Assembly (NCBI RefSeq): GCF_900070365.1
Contig: NZ_LN850107.1
Span: 4,092,001 to 4,156,000, forward strand
DNA: 64,000 nt
Source: Alloactinosynnema sp. L-07
GTDB taxonomy: Bacteria; Actinomycetota; Actinomycetes; Mycobacteriales; Pseudonocardiaceae
Direction of reading: 5' to 3'
The position numbers and the translations under genes are program-made. This document shows positions 9,793 to 19,500 of the stretch, one piece after another. The notes under the pieces are model-generated. The model saw only the letters and a list, made by a program, of their open reading frames with translations, was not told the DNA's origin and did no database searches. The first letter of the stretch is position 1. Each line of letters opens with the position of its first letter.

Positions 9793-9825
9793 GAGGGGGC
9801 GCATCCACGTCGGACGCGCCCCCTC
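9793..9825. terminator. Hairpin terminator after the DoxX gene
   Basis: GAGGGGGCGC and GCGCCCCCTC form a 10-base perfect stem with a 13-base loop, 14 bases beyond the stop of the DoxX gene on the minus strand. Confidence 0.65.
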
Positions 9826-9838
9826 GCCAGCGATGGTC

Positions 9839-10471
9839 CTAACGAAGAACAACCAGCGTGACCACCGAAAGCCCAGCAGCCAGCAAGAAGAAGAGGAACC
9901 CGAACGCGGGCGCCCGCCGGAACCACGGCGTGTTCCGGTCCAACGAGATCTTCCCCGCCCCCGCGAACAACAGCGCGAACGCCGCCGCCGCGTAAAGCGT
10001 CTCCTTCTCCACCGCGCCAACAAATTCCTTGACATCAACCTGAACCCAGATCGCGTTTGCGATCACACCCAACACCGCCGCCGCGGCAGCAGGAGTGAAC
10101 AGTCCAAGAATCAGCAGACCACCCGCGACCAGCTCGGTCACCCCGGTGACCCAGGACAGCAGAGTCGCCTGCTCGAAGCCCAAGCTCGTCAGGTATCTGG
10201 CGAAGCCGTCGATCCCCGGACCCTGCATGATCCCGAAGACCTTCTGCAGCCCGTGGGCCAGCACCAGCGCACCGAGGGTGACGCGCAGGACGAGCAGGCC
10301 GAAGTCGGCGCCGAAGTGCCATTGGTGGGGTTCGCGGACGGCGACGTCGTCCTCGGTGGTCATCGTGGTCGTCGCGTCGTCGTGGCCGGATCCGGCGTAG
10401 CGCTGCTCGGACGGCGTGAAATATCCGCTGTCCGCGTTGCCGCCCGTCGAGCGGCCGTCATCGATACTCAC
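9839..10471 (-). CDS. DoxX family membrane protein (Rv3005c-like)
   Basis: A 210-residue integral membrane protein. A hydrophilic N-terminal tail of about 60 residues rich in Asp, Thr and Gly is followed by four hydrophobic segments. The first contains LLVLRVTLGALVLAHGLQKVF, the DoxX hallmark (LR...G...HG..K). In mycobacteria a DoxX protein at this chromosomal position has been tied to oxidative stress control together with SodA and SseA; those partners are not in this window, so that role is only inferred. The long polar tail is unusual for the family. The start is taken at 10471 because the tail reads in frame without a better start. Confidence 0.85.
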   Translation of the reverse strand: MSIDDGRSTGGNADSGYFTPSEQRYAGSGHDDATTTMTTEDDVAVREPHQWHFGADFGLLVLRVTLGALVLAHGLQKVFGIMQGPGIDGFARYLTSLGFEQATLLSWVTGVTELVAGGLLILGLFTPAAAAAVLGVIANAIWVQVDVKEFVGAVEKETLYAAAAFALLFAGAGKISLDRNTPWFRRAPAFGFLFFLLAAGLSVVTLVVLR

Positions 10472-10517
10472 CGCCGCAGACTAGGCGATCAGTCAAGTAC
10501 CCGCCGTGTCGACACGG

Positions 10518-11423
10518 TTAATAGAGTCCCTTGACGAGATTGCGAGGGTTCTCCCCATTGACGAACCGGGTTATCTCGGCCGCGGCGACCCGATAGGCGC
10601 GCTCGCGGTGGCCGTGGCAGCTTCCGGCGACGTGCGGGGTGATCAGCACGTTCGGCGCGGTCCACAGTGGATGTCCGGGTGGGAGCGGCTCCGGGTCGGT
10701 GACGTCCAGCGCGGCGCGCAGTCTGCCCGAGGTGAGTTCGGCGAGCAGCGCGTCGGCGTCGACCACGGGGCCGCGCGCGGCGTTGACCAGGATCGCGCCG
10801 TCGCGCATGCGGGCCAGGAAAGCCGCGTCGACCAGGCCGGTCGTGGCCGGGGTGAGCGGCACCATCAGCACCACCGCGTCGTGCCCGGGCAACAGGTCCG
10901 CGACCTCATCGATCCCGCGCACGCCCGCGCGTGCCTGGCTGCCGACGAGGGTGGTGTGCGCGTCGAACGCGTCGAGCCTGCGGTGCAGCTGCTGACCGAG
11001 GTCGCCCGCGCCGATCACCAGGATTCGCTTGTCCTGCAACGTGTCGGTGATGTGCGGGGTCCACTGACCGGCTCGCCGCGCGATGTCGAAGTCGATCAGC
11101 TCGCGGTAGACCGCCAGCAGCGCGCCGACCACCCACTCCGCGGTGCTGCCGCCGTGGGCGCCGCGGCCGGTGGACAGCATGATGTGCGGCGGCAGCTTGC
11201 CCACCCACGAGTCGGCGCCCGTGGTGAGCAGTTGCACCAGCCGCAGGTCGGGCAGCCGGTCGAGCAGGGCGATCGCCGAACCGCCGAGGAAGTCGGGGAC
11301 GAGCACCTGCGCGTCAACGCCGTCGGGCGGCAGTTCGGGCGAGTGCGCCAGCACGCGAATACCCTCGACCCCGGCCAGCGCCGCGACCCCGTGCTCATCT
11401 GGAACCAACACAGTGACCGTCAC
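10518..11423 (-). CDS. D-isomer-specific 2-hydroxyacid dehydrogenase
   Basis: A 301-residue NAD(P)-dependent dehydrogenase related to SerA and GyaR. The nucleotide domain carries VIGAGDLGQQL; the catalytic triad is visible as Arg in NAARGPVVDADAL, Glu in the DPEPLPPGHPLW segment and His in ITPHVAGS. The N-terminal substrate domain is short and diverged (LLTTGADSW replaces the usual AGVGVDN), so the substrate is unlikely to be 3-phosphoglycerate. Start GTG 11423 gives the natural MTVTVLVPDEHGV beginning; the open frame extends much further upstream without meaning. It is divergent from the hydrolase gene, with only 46 bases between the starts. Confidence 0.85.
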   Translation of the reverse strand: MTVTVLVPDEHGVAALAGVEGIRVLAHSPELPPDGVDAQVLVPDFLGGSAIALLDRLPDLRLVQLLTTGADSWVGKLPPHIMLSTGRGAHGGSTAEWVVGALLAVYRELIDFDIARRAGQWTPHITDTLQDKRILVIGAGDLGQQLHRRLDAFDAHTTLVGSQARAGVRGIDEVADLLPGHDAVVLMVPLTPATTGLVDAAFLARMRDGAILVNAARGPVVDADALLAELTSGRLRAALDVTDPEPLPPGHPLWTAPNVLITPHVAGSCHGHRERAYRVAAAEITRFVNGENPRNLVKGLY

Positions 11424-11469
11424 GGGGAACACACTATGTCGGAGCGAAATTCGGGCACACTTTGTCCCG

Positions 11470-12372
11470 ATGCGTGAACACGACCTCACCAGCGCCGACG
11501 GCACCCGGCTCCGCGGCTGGCACACCGAGTCCGACGGGCCGGTCGTGCTGCTCTGCCCTGGGCTCGGCACGATCCCCGAGGCCTGGCCCGCGCTGCTGCT
11601 GCCGTCCTCGGGCGTGCGGGTCATCAGCTGGTACCACCGCGGCACCATGGGCTCCGAGCGGCCGACCGACCCCGACCGGATCACCCTCGACGACCACGTC
11701 GCCGATGCCATCGCCGTCATGGACGCCGCCGGGGTCCAGCGGTGCGTCGTGATGGGCTGGTCGATGGGGGTCATGGTGGCCGCCGAGTTGGCCACCCGGC
11801 ACCCTGAGCGGGTGTCGGGGCTGATGCTGGCCGCGGGCGTGCCCGGCGACCTGTTCGGCGCCATGCTCGGCCTGCCCGGCGTGCCCGTCGCGGTCCGCCG
11901 CCCGGTCGCCCGCACGATCGCGCAAGGCCTGCGCGCCGCCGGTCCGGTCATCGACGCCGTGCTGCACCGCGTCCCGGTCAACCGGCTCACCGCGAGCGCC
12001 CTGCAGCACAGCGGCTTCATGCTCCCCGGCGCCGACACCGGCGACGTCGTGCGCGCCATGCGCCGATTCCTGCACCACGACTGGCGCTGGTACCTGACGC
12101 TGGCTTTGGCCCTGGCCGACGTGCCGAACCGCGACCTGACCGGCGTCACCTGCCCGGTCACCGTCCTCGGCGCCCGCTACGACCTGCTGGCCGACCCGAG
12201 CTTCACCGCCCGGGCCGCCGCGGTGCTCCCGCAGGCGCGGATCAAGGTGGTGCCGACCAGCCACTTCCTGCCGCTGGAGGACCCGCTGACCATCGTCGAG
12301 GAACTGAACCTGCTGCTCGACCGGGTGGCCGCCGACCAGTCGCTCACGGGACATTCACGGACGTCCTCCTAG
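11470..12372 (+). CDS. Alpha/beta-fold hydrolase
   Basis: About 300 residues with a complete alpha/beta hydrolase core: an oxyanion region LLCPGLGTIPEAWP, the nucleophile elbow GWSMG, an acidic residue in LGARYDLLADP and the catalytic His in PTSHFLPLEDP. It has no signal peptide. It resembles cytoplasmic esterases and meta-cleavage hydrolases in general, and the substrate cannot be told from sequence. ATG 11470 is used as the start because the upstream extension of the open frame overlaps the divergent dehydrogenase. The lipoprotein gene follows 11 bases later and may be cotranscribed. Confidence 0.85.
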   Translation: MREHDLTSADGTRLRGWHTESDGPVVLLCPGLGTIPEAWPALLLPSSGVRVISWYHRGTMGSERPTDPDRITLDDHVADAIAVMDAAGVQRCVVMGWSMGVMVAAELATRHPERVSGLMLAAGVPGDLFGAMLGLPGVPVAVRRPVARTIAQGLRAAGPVIDAVLHRVPVNRLTASALQHSGFMLPGADTGDVVRAMRRFLHHDWRWYLTLALALADVPNRDLTGVTCPVTVLGARYDLLADPSFTARAAAVLPQARIKVVPTSHFLPLEDPLTIVEELNLLLDRVAADQSLTGHSRTSS

Positions 12373-12383
12373 CCTTGGGTCCC

Positions 12384-13559
12384 ATGTCGGGTCGACGCGC
12401 GCTCGCCGCCACGTGTGTGGCGGCCGCCCTGCTGACCTCGTGCGCCACGTTCGAGGAGCAGCCGCCCGCGGCCAGCTGGCAGCCGCAGACCCCGCTCACC
12501 CCCCAGGCCGCGCCCGAACCCGACACGGGCGGTGGCGACAGCGGCGGCGGCGCGGTCGACGCGCCGGAGCGCGATCCGGGTGAGCCCATCCCGCCGCCGG
12601 ACGGCTGCACCGACTTCCACCCTGCCGTGTTGGCCACCTGCCTGGACACCGTCGTCGCGGTGGCCGCGCTGCCCGGTGACGGCTCGAACCCGACGGCGCT
12701 GGTCGGCGAGCGCAAGACCGGTCGGATCCTGCTGGTCCGCAAGGGCAGCGCGCCGACCGTGGTGGCCACTGTCCCGGTCGACGCCACCACCGACGGCGGC
12801 CTGACCGGCCTGGCGCTGTCCCCGACGTACGCCGAGGACCAGCTCCTCTTCGCCTACATCACCACCCCGACCGACAACCGCCTGATCCGCATCGCCCCCA
12901 ACGACACGCCGAAACCGGTGCTCACCGGCATCCCACGCGGCGCGACCGGCAACCGGGGCGCCCTGGCCAACGACCACCGCGGCGCCCTGCTCATCGCCAC
13001 CGGCAACGCGGGCAACACCGCCGCCGCGGCCGACCCAGCGTCCCAGGCGGGCAAGATCCTGCGGATCAACTCAGCGGGCAAGCCCGCCGAGGACAACCCG
13101 ACGCCGTCCGCCGTGGTCGTCAGCGGCCTGACCTCACCCGGCGGCGTGTGCAGCTCCCTTGACGGGTCGAAGACCTGGGTCACCGACCGCACCGCGGCCG
13201 CGGACGTGCTCTACAAAGTCGACTTCGGCAAGCCCCTGGGTGCCCCGGCCTGGTCATGGCCGGACAAGCCGGGCGTCTCGGGCTGCGCCTCCCCCACCCG
13301 GACGCTGTGGGTCGCCATGTCGAAGGCGGGCCACCTGCAGAACCTCGCCCAGGCCCCGGACGGCACGTTCACCGGCAAGCCGCAGATCGTCATGGGCGAG
13401 GCCGAGGGCTTCGGCCGGGTCGACGGGCTCGACCTGATGACCGAGCAGCTCGCGATCGGCGGCACGGTGAACAAGGACGGCGGCAAACCCGTCTCCTCCG
13501 ACGACCGCGCCGTCGTGATCGTGGTCGAGGCCGCGGGCGGCGGCTCCGGAATCGATTAG
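12384..13559 (+). CDS. LppZ-like lipoprotein with sugar dehydrogenase-type beta-propeller
   Basis: A 391-residue exported lipoprotein. The signal peptide is short (SGRRALAATCVAAALL) and ends in the lipobox LTSC, so the mature protein would be lipid-anchored at about Cys21. A Pro/Gly/Ala linker of about 50 residues leads to a propeller of the glucose/sorbosone dehydrogenase family (GGLTGLALSPTY; LLIATGNAGNTAAA; VVSGLTSPGG). Mycobacterial LppZ is at the equivalent place, upstream of gatB. Whether it oxidises a sugar with a quinone cofactor is unknown. It ends at a convergent hairpin with gatB. Confidence 0.85.
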   Translation: MSGRRALAATCVAAALLTSCATFEEQPPAASWQPQTPLTPQAAPEPDTGGGDSGGGAVDAPERDPGEPIPPPDGCTDFHPAVLATCLDTVVAVAALPGDGSNPTALVGERKTGRILLVRKGSAPTVVATVPVDATTDGGLTGLALSPTYAEDQLLFAYITTPTDNRLIRIAPNDTPKPVLTGIPRGATGNRGALANDHRGALLIATGNAGNTAAAADPASQAGKILRINSAGKPAEDNPTPSAVVVSGLTSPGGVCSSLDGSKTWVTDRTAAADVLYKVDFGKPLGAPAWSWPDKPGVSGCASPTRTLWVAMSKAGHLQNLAQAPDGTFTGKPQIVMGEAEGFGRVDGLDLMTEQLAIGGTVNKDGGKPVSSDDRAVVIVVEAAGGGSGID

Positions 13560-13561
13560 AA

Positions 13562-13591
13562 ACGGCCCGCCCCCAGGTGGGGACGGGCCGT
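13562..13591. terminator. Convergent hairpin terminator between the LppZ-like gene and gatB
   Basis: ACGGCCCGCCCCC, loop AGGT, GGGGACGGGCCGT: a 13-base stem with one mismatch, starting two bases after the lipoprotein stop and 13 bases from the gatB stop. Confidence 0.7.
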
Positions 13592-13604
13592 CTGAGCGAC
13601 TCGC

Positions 13605-15110
13605 TCAGGCGCCGCAGCGCTCCAGGATCAGTTCGCGGACGCGCTTGGCGTCGGCCTGGCCCTTGGTGGTCTTCATGACAGCGCCGACGATGGCGCCCGC
13701 GGCGGCGACCTTGCCGTCGCGGATCTTGGCGGCCACATCAGGCTGGGCGGCCAGGGCCTCGTCGATCGCGGCGTAGAGGGCCGAGTCGTCGGAGACGACC
13801 TTGAGGCCGCGCTGCTCCACGACCTGCTCGGGCTCGCCTTCGCCCGCCAGGACGCCGTCGACGACCTCGCGCGCGAGCTTGTTGGTCAGCGAGCCGTCCG
13901 CGACCAGGGCGATCACCTTGGCGACCTGGGCCGGGCTGATGGCCAGCGCGCCCAGCTCGACGCCCTGGTTGTTGGCCGATTGGCTCAGGTACGACACCCA
14001 CCACGACCGGGCCTCGGCGGGCGGAGCGCCCGCTTCGACGGTGGCCGCGACCAGGTCGATCGCACCGGCGTTGACCAGGTCGCGCAGCTCCAGGTCCGAC
14101 AGCTGCCACTCGGCCTGCACCCGCTTGCGGCGCACGGCGGGCGGCTCCGGCAGGGTCAGCCGCAGCTCCTCGACCCACTCGCGGGACGGGGCGATCGGGA
14201 CCAGGTCGGGCTCCGGGAAGTACCGGTAGTCCTCCGAGGTCTCCTTGCGGCGACCGGCGCGGGTGGTGCCCGACGCCTCCTCGAAGTGCCGGGTCTCCTG
14301 CAGGATCGAGCCACCCTGCACCAGGATCGCCGCCTGCCGCGTCATCTCGTGGCGCACGGCCCGCTCGACGCTGCGCAGCGAGTTGACGTTCTTGGTCTCG
14401 GTGCGGGTGCCGAACTCGGTGGCGTCCTTGGCCATCAGCGATACGTTCGCGTCGCAGCGCAGCGAGCCCTGGTCCATCCGCACGTCGGACACGTCGAGCG
14501 CCTTGAGCAGGTCGCGCAGGGTGTTGACGTAGGCGCGGGCCACCTCCGGCGCGCGGGCGCCGGTGCCCTCGATCGTCTTGGTGACGATCTCGATCAGCGG
14601 CACCCCGGCGCGGTTGTAGTCGAGCAGCGAGTGCTCGGCACCATGGATTCGACCAGTCGCGCCTCCGACATGGAGCGACTTGCCGGTGTCCTCCTCCATG
14701 TGCGCGCGCTCGATCTCCACGCGCACGACCTCGCCGTCGTCCAGCGTGACGTCGAGGTAGCCGTTGAAGGCGATCGGCTCGTCGTACTGCGAGGTCTGGA
14801 AGTTCTTCGGCATGTCCGGGTAGAAGTAGTTCTTCCTGGCGAACCGGCACCACTCGGCGATCTCGCAGTTGAGCGCGAGGCCGATGCGGATGGCCGACTC
14901 GACCCCGATCGCGTTGAGCACCGGCAGCGCGCCGGGCAGGCCGAGGCACACCGGGCAGACCTGGGTGTTCGGCTCGCCGCCGAAGGTGTTCGCGCAGCCG
15001 CAGAACATCTTCGTGTTGGTGTTCAGCTCGACGTGGACCTCCAGGCCCAGCACCGGGTTGAACCGCTCGATGACCTCGTCGTAGTCCATCAGCTCCACGG
15101 TGGCGGTCAC
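13605..15110 (-). CDS. gatB: Asp-tRNA(Asn)/Glu-tRNA(Gln) amidotransferase subunit B
   Basis: The tRNA-binding kinase subunit of GatCAB. It phosphorylates the misacylated Glu or Asp on tRNA before amidation with ammonia from GatA. Length 501 residues, as expected. The catalytic cradle has [19 protein letters not shown], a [15 protein letters not shown] zinc-type segment and [10 protein letters not shown]. The C-terminal YqeY-like tail domain begins near residue 350 and ends in [21 protein letters not shown] text. The gene overlaps a 66-residue membrane protein by four bases (ATGA). An equivalent pfkA gene, as I recall in the mycobacterial order, is absent. Confidence 0.96.
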   Translation of the reverse strand: MTATVELMDYDEVIERFNPVLGLEVHVELNTNTKMFCGCANTFGGEPNTQVCPVCLGLPGALPVLNAIGVESAIRIGLALNCEIAEWCRFARKNYFYPDMPKNFQTSQYDEPIAFNGYLDVTLDDGEVVRVEIERAHMEEDTGKSLHVGGATGRIHGAEHSLLDYNRAGVPLIEIVTKTIEGTGARAPEVARAYVNTLRDLLKALDVSDVRMDQGSLRCDANVSLMAKDATEFGTRTETKNVNSLRSVERAVRHEMTRQAAILVQGGSILQETRHFEEASGTTRAGRRKETSEDYRYFPEPDLVPIAPSREWVEELRLTLPEPPAVRRKRVQAEWQLSDLELRDLVNAGAIDLVAATVEAGAPPAEARSWWVSYLSQSANNQGVELGALAISPAQVAKVIALVADGSLTNKLAREVVDGVLAGEGEPEQVVEQRGLKVVSDDSALYAAIDEALAAQPDVAAKIRDGKVAAAGAIVGAVMKTTKGQADAKRVRELILERCGA

Positions 15111-15307
15111 TTGGCCCCGTCCTTCCGCAGCGCGCGCACGCCGATGAGCACGCTGGTCAGCGCGACGAGGATGCCCGCGATCGCGTTGGCCAGCAGCAGC
15201 CGGTCGTTGGTCGCGCGGGCCTTGCGCAGGCTGGCCACCGCACTGGTGGCACCCGCGGCGGCACCGACGATGCCGAACGCGCCCTTGAGATTCTTCGTGC
15301 CTGCCAT
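15107..15307 (-). CDS. Small membrane protein between gatA and gatB
   Basis: 66 residues with a Gly/Ala-rich hydrophobic segment at about 9-27 and a second one at about 38-60 ([20 protein letters not shown]), each followed by positive residues, so two membrane spans are likely. Both ends are ATGA overlaps: its start overlaps the gatA stop and its stop overlaps the gatB start. It is therefore certainly translated as part of gatC-gatA-(this)-gatB. I do not recognise a family. The context would suit a membrane tether or simple hitchhiking; nothing in the sequence decides. Confidence 0.8.
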   Translation of the reverse strand: MAGTKNLKGAFGIVGAAAGATSAVASLRKARATNDRLLLANAIAGILVALTSVLIGVRALRKDGAK

Positions 15308-16824
15308 CAGTGCGCCACCTCCAGCTCGGGAACCCGGTTGATCAGCGGACCACCCTGCGCGGCGTTGCGGGCGGCCTCGTACGCGGCCGCCACCTTGTAG
15401 CCGCGGTGGTCATGCAGTGCCGGGGACATGATCTGCAGCCCCACCGGCAGACCATCCTCATCGGACAGTCCACTCGGGACACTCAGGGCCGCGTTGCCCG
15501 CCAGGTTCGACGGGATCGTGCACAGGTCGGCCTTGTACATCGCCATCGGGTCGTTGGCCCGCTCGCCGATGCGGAACGCCGTGGTCGGCGTGGTCGGCGA
15601 GACCAGGACGTCGACCGTGCCGAACGCGGCGTCGAAGTCGCGGGTGATGAGCGTCCGGACCTTCTGCGCCGAGCCGTAGTACGCGTCGTAGTAGCCCGAC
15701 GACAGCGCGTAGGTGCCGAGCATGATCCGGCGCTTCACCTCGGGGCCGAAGCCCGCCTCGCGGGTCAGCGACATGACCTCCTCGGCGCTGCGCGCGGCGT
15801 CGTCGCCCACCCGCAGGCCGTAGCGCATGGCGTCGAACCGGGCGAGGTTCGACGAGCACTCGCTCGGCGCGATCAGGTAGTAGGCGGGCAGCGCCAGGTC
15901 GAAACTCGGGCAGGACACCTCGACGATCTCGGCGCCGAGTTCCTTGAGCTGGGCGACCGCGGCCTCGAAGGAGGCCAGCACGCCCGCCTGGTAGCCGTCG
16001 CCCGCGAACTGGGTGACCACGCCGACCCGGACACCGCTCAGGTCGCCCTTGGCGCCCTCGCGGGCCGCGGCGACCACGGGCGGCAGGGGCGCGTCGATCG
16101 AGGTGGAGTCAAGCGGGTCGTGCCCGCCGATCACCTCGTGCAGCAGCGCCGCGTCGAGGACCGTGCGGGCACAGGGGCCCGCCTGGTCGAGCGAGGAGGA
16201 GAAGGCGACCAGGCCGTATCGCGAGACCGTGCCGTAGGTGGGCTTGACGCCCACGGTGCCGGTCACGGAGCCGGGCTGGCGGATCGAGCCGCCGGTGTCG
16301 GTGCCGATCGCCAGGGGCGCCTCGAAGGAGGCCAGCGCGGCCGACGAGCCGCCGCCGGAGCCGCCGGGGATGCGGTCGAGGTCCCACGGGTTGCGGGTGA
16401 CGCCGTAGGCGGAGTTCTCGGTGGAGGAGCCCATCGCGAACTCGTCCATGTTGGTCTTGCCGAGGATCACCACGCCCGCTTCGAGCAGCTTGAGCGTGAC
16501 GGTCGCGTCGTACGGCGGCTGCCAGCCCTCGAGCATCTTCGAGCCGCACGTGGTCGGCGCGCCCCGCATGGTCAGGACGTCCTTGAGTGCCAGCGGCACC
16601 CCGGCCAGCGGCGACGCGGCCGGATTGCCCGCCGCGATGTCCTCGTCGACGGCCCTGGCGGCGTTGAGCGCCCGCTCACCGTCGACGTGCAGGAACGCGT
16701 TGACGGCGCCGTCGACGGCGGCGATGCGGTCGAGGTGGGCCTGGGCGACCTCGACGGCGGAGACGTCCTTGGCCTGGATCTTCGCGGCCAGCTCGGCCGC
16801 GGTCAGGCGGATCAGGTCGGTCAT
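15307..16824 (-). CDS. gatA: Asp-tRNA(Asn)/Glu-tRNA(Gln) amidotransferase subunit A
   Basis: Glutaminase subunit of GatCAB, which releases ammonia for amidation of Glu-tRNA(Gln) or Asp-tRNA(Asn). At 505 residues it carries the amidase signature: catalytic Lys in [12 protein letters not shown], the glycine/serine loop [12 protein letters not shown] with the cis-Ser, and the nucleophile Ser in [13 protein letters not shown]. It overlaps gatC by four bases and the small membrane protein by one stop/start overlap, so the whole block is an operon transcribed from upstream of gatC. Confidence 0.97.
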   Translation of the reverse strand: MTDLIRLTAAELAAKIQAKDVSAVEVAQAHLDRIAAVDGAVNAFLHVDGERALNAARAVDEDIAAGNPAASPLAGVPLALKDVLTMRGAPTTCGSKMLEGWQPPYDATVTLKLLEAGVVILGKTNMDEFAMGSSTENSAYGVTRNPWDLDRIPGGSGGGSSAALASFEAPLAIGTDTGGSIRQPGSVTGTVGVKPTYGTVSRYGLVAFSSSLDQAGPCARTVLDAALLHEVIGGHDPLDSTSIDAPLPPVVAAAREGAKGDLSGVRVGVVTQFAGDGYQAGVLASFEAAVAQLKELGAEIVEVSCPSFDLALPAYYLIAPSECSSNLARFDAMRYGLRVGDDAARSAEEVMSLTREAGFGPEVKRRIMLGTYALSSGYYDAYYGSAQKVRTLITRDFDAAFGTVDVLVSPTTPTTAFRIGERANDPMAMYKADLCTIPSNLAGNAALSVPSGLSDEDGLPVGLQIMSPALHDHRGYKVAAAYEAARNAAQGGPLINRVPELEVAH

Positions 16825-17120
16825 GCTTCCTCCCCGAGGATGCGCGGCACGCGGAAGCGCCCGTCCTCGGCGGCGGGCGCCGCGGCGAGTGCCTGCTGCT
16901 GGGTGAGCCCGGGACGGACGAGGTCGCGGCGGAACACGTTGGTCAACGGCACCGAGTGCGACGTGGGCGGAATGTCCTGGTCAGCGACGTCGCCGACCTT
17001 GGCCACGGCCTGCACGATCTGGTCGAGCTGGCCCGCGAACAGGTCGAGCTCTTCTTCGGTGACGGCCAACCTGGCCAGTCTGGCGAGGTGGGCAACCTCG
17101 TCACGGGAGATGCTTGGCAC
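16821..17120 (-). CDS. gatC: Asp-tRNA(Asn)/Glu-tRNA(Gln) amidotransferase subunit C
   Basis: The small 99-residue subunit that wraps around and stabilises GatA-GatB. It begins [20 protein letters not shown], the family's hallmark helix, and ends with the extended tail [11 protein letters not shown]. It is the first gene of the gat operon; the 229-base divergent gap to the ACT-protein gene should hold both promoters, but I cannot point to clear boxes. Confidence 0.95.
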   Translation of the reverse strand: MPSISRDEVAHLARLARLAVTEEELDLFAGQLDQIVQAVAKVGDVADQDIPPTSHSVPLTNVFRRDLVRPGLTQQQALAAAPAAEDGRFRVPRILGEEA

Positions 17121-17349
17121 TCGACGAACCCCCGGGGGTGTCTGCGACAGGACTTCAGGAGTCTATTTCCCGCAGGATGGAAGCCCCGAACGGGTTGTTC
17201 TGGACGCGGTCGCGGGTGTAGACCGGTGCCGTCCCGCGATGCGGTCGCCGGTTCCGGACCAGGATCCCTGGTCTGCGACAATCGGCGGTCGGCTCAGCGC
17301 GCGGACGGCAAGGTCCGTGCCCAGAACGGTACATCGGGAGGCGTTCGCC

Positions 17350-18003
17350 TTGTCCTTCCTGATCCGGGTCCAGCTCCCGGACAGCCCAGGCACCCTCGGC
17401 GCGGTAGCCACCGCGCTGGGCGCTATCGGGGCCGACATCCTCAGTGTGGACGTGGTGGAACGCCTCGGTGGTGTGGCCATCGACGACCTAGTGGTCGAAC
17501 TGCCCAGTGGCCGCCTCCCCGACGTGCTCATCACCGCCGCGGAGTCGGTGGAGGGTGTCGAGGTCGACGCCGTCCGGCCGTACGCGGGCGTCCTCGACAC
17601 CCACCGCGAGCTGGAACTGGTGGAGGAGGTCGCCGCCGAACCCAACGGCGGCCTGGAGATCTTCACCAAGGGCGTCCCCAAGATCATCCGGGCAGGCTGG
17701 GCCTTAGTGGTCTCCTCAGACGCCGAAGGCGCCCACCGGGTAGCGGCGAGCGACGCGGCTCCCACGGTGCAGACCCTCGACCTGCCCTGGATGCCCCTCG
17801 CCCGCGCCACCATCCTCGACGGCGACGAAGCCTGGGTCCCCGAGACCTGGCGTGAGCTGGGCACGGAACTGGCGGCGACCCCGCTGGGCAAACCCGACCG
17901 GGTATTACTGGTCGGCCGCCCCGGCGGCCCGATGTTCCGCGCGGCTGAGGTGGCCCGCCTGGCCCACCTGGCTGGGATCGTCGCGGTCGTTCTCCCCGAC
18001 TAG
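17350..18003 (+). CDS. ACT-domain protein (Rv3013-like), TTG start
   Basis: 217 residues. An N-terminal ACT domain (residues 1-70; IRVQLPDSPGTLGAVATAL, then GADILSVDVVER) is followed by a region of about 145 residues containing AAPTVQTLDLPWMPLARAT and LLVGRPGGPMF. The start is TTG 17350, chosen because GGGAGG lies about nine bases upstream and homologous ACT domains begin at this point; the open frame runs far upstream through gatA as an artefact. It is divergent from gatC, as in mycobacteria. ACT domains usually bind amino acids; the ligand is unknown. Confidence 0.8.
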   Translation: MSFLIRVQLPDSPGTLGAVATALGAIGADILSVDVVERLGGVAIDDLVVELPSGRLPDVLITAAESVEGVEVDAVRPYAGVLDTHRELELVEEVAAEPNGGLEIFTKGVPKIIRAGWALVVSSDAEGAHRVAASDAAPTVQTLDLPWMPLARATILDGDEAWVPETWRELGTELAATPLGKPDRVLLVGRPGGPMFRAAEVARLAHLAGIVAVVLPD

Positions 18004-18842
18004 CCCAGCACGCGCGCCTGCTGGCGATCGGCAGGCAAGTCCGCACTCGACGACCTGCCGAGCGCCCCGGCCAGCACCGGACGCCATGATCAGCTCCCGG
18101 AGAGCGTCGATCTCACCGGTCCGATCCTCGGCTGGCGCCGCCACCGTCGAGCTGTTCAGGCCGCCAAGCGTCGCTACCACCGATCGGTCGGAACAGCCCA
18201 GCACCGACAGCCGCCCGGCTACCGGCACGACGCCTGGACGGCCGACCACCTCCGCCAGCCGCCGCCGTGGCGACCGCTACCGGCGACCACCACAGCAGCC
18301 GCCATCGCACGCCCGCCCTGACGACAGCACGGCCAACACCTCGGCCCGTCGACATGGCAACCGCTGTGCCCGACGACCACCACCCCAGACCGCCCCCGCC
18401 AACGCTGCCGCCGCCTACCGATGACCACCAGAGCAAGCGGCCACCGCGAGCCGGCCCCGACGATGGGACGGCAGGCACCTCGGCCAGCTGACGCCGTGGC
18501 AACCGCATTACCGACGACCACCACAGCAAGCTGGCCCTGCCGACGCTGCCCCGCCGCGCGCCAAGTCCCGCCACGCCCTCGCTGCCGCCGGCCCACTGCC
18601 ACCGTTACCGCGAGCCACCACCGCGTAGGCCAGCCACCCGACAAGCCGGCAACCGACGGGCACCTCCGACGGACGCGACATCTGTGTGGGCCCGCAGAAG
18701 ATCGCGGAGTGCGACCACCGGGCCGCCATCCGCAGGGTCGCCTGATCGGCACCTCGCTCGGCTGGCGCTAGCCGGTGCGCGGAGGATCAGGTGTGGCGGA
18801 TCGGTCGGCAGGCGGTGGTGTGCGTGGTGTTCGCCGCTTCGT
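18004..18842. repeat. Gene-free stretch with imperfect GACCACCAC-centred repeats
   Basis: About 840 bases with no convincing gene on either strand. Short overlapping frames exist but have repetitive, unnatural compositions; the best minus-strand frame (18113-18574) merely repeats LLWWSSV. At least four imperfect units contain GACCACCAC followed by AGCAAG or similar (near 18284, 18375, 18423 and 18516), two of them preceded by a CGCCGTGGC.ACCGC block. The spacing is irregular, about 50 to 95 bases. It may be a decayed gene or an amplified repeat. It lies between two convergent genes, the ACT protein and the GNAT gene. Confidence 0.45.
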
Positions 18843-19376
18843 TCAGTCGACCACCTCCAGTGCGAACGCGATCAGGTCGACGCCGGGGCCTGGGCTCCAG
18901 TCGCGGTCGGGGAGGCGGACGAAGCCGAGTCGTTCGTAGAGGCGGTGGGCCACCGCCATCCTCCGTGAACTGCAGAGGACCACCCTGGGCAAACCGAGCT
19001 CACGCGCCCGAGCGATTACCGCGCGGGTCAGGCGTTCGCCGATTCCGTGGCCACGAGAACTCGGGGCGACGGCCAGCATGCGGAACTCGAGTTCGCCATC
19101 ACGGGAGATCTCGGCGTACTCGGTACCAGGTAAGGCGATAGTGACGGTGCCGACTAACGCACCCACGCCGTCAACCGCGACCAGAAGCTCAGCGGCGCGC
19201 ATCCGGCTGGTGGCGTCGGCGAGGCTCTCGGCGTACCCGGTGGAGTCGGGTCCGAGGTATCCGTCGGCACGGTAGGCATCGATGGTCAGCGCGCCGACCT
19301 CCGACAGCTCCGCTGCGCGGGCAGGCCTGATCTCGATCGCGCTTTGACTCACCGAGCACTCACTTCCGCTAGTCAT
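18843..19376 (-). CDS. GNAT family N-acetyltransferase
   Basis: 177 residues with the GNAT fold: an N-terminal IEIRPARAAELSEVGALT strand-helix, the central FRMLAVAPSSRGHGIGERL (motif A, acetyl-CoA pyrophosphate loop R-G-x-G-I-G) and a C-terminal MAVAHRLYERLGFVRLPD (motif B). The substrate is unknown. ATG 19376 has GGAGG six bases upstream, so I prefer it to GTG 19352. The gene is preceded by a 40-base tandem repeat in its 5' flank and followed by the gene-free repeat region, so it sits alone between two repetitive stretches. Confidence 0.85.
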   Translation of the reverse strand: MTSGSECSVSQSAIEIRPARAAELSEVGALTIDAYRADGYLGPDSTGYAESLADATSRMRAAELLVAVDGVGALVGTVTIALPGTEYAEISRDGELEFRMLAVAPSSRGHGIGERLTRAVIARARELGLPRVVLCSSRRMAVAHRLYERLGFVRLPDRDWSPGPGVDLIAFALEVVD

Positions 19377-19500
19377 CGACCGCCTCCGCATCATCGGTTC
19401 CGCCGCCTACGCTCGGGTCCACGCCTGCCGTGCCCACCCCGCCTATGCCTCCCCAGCCCGCGCGGCCCATGGTCGAGCCGCACCCGCCGACGCCAGTACC

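Noticed and set aside
15310..17349. Upstream extension of the ACT-protein frame
   Set aside because: It runs antisense through gatA and gatC and only becomes protein-like at the TTG 17350.
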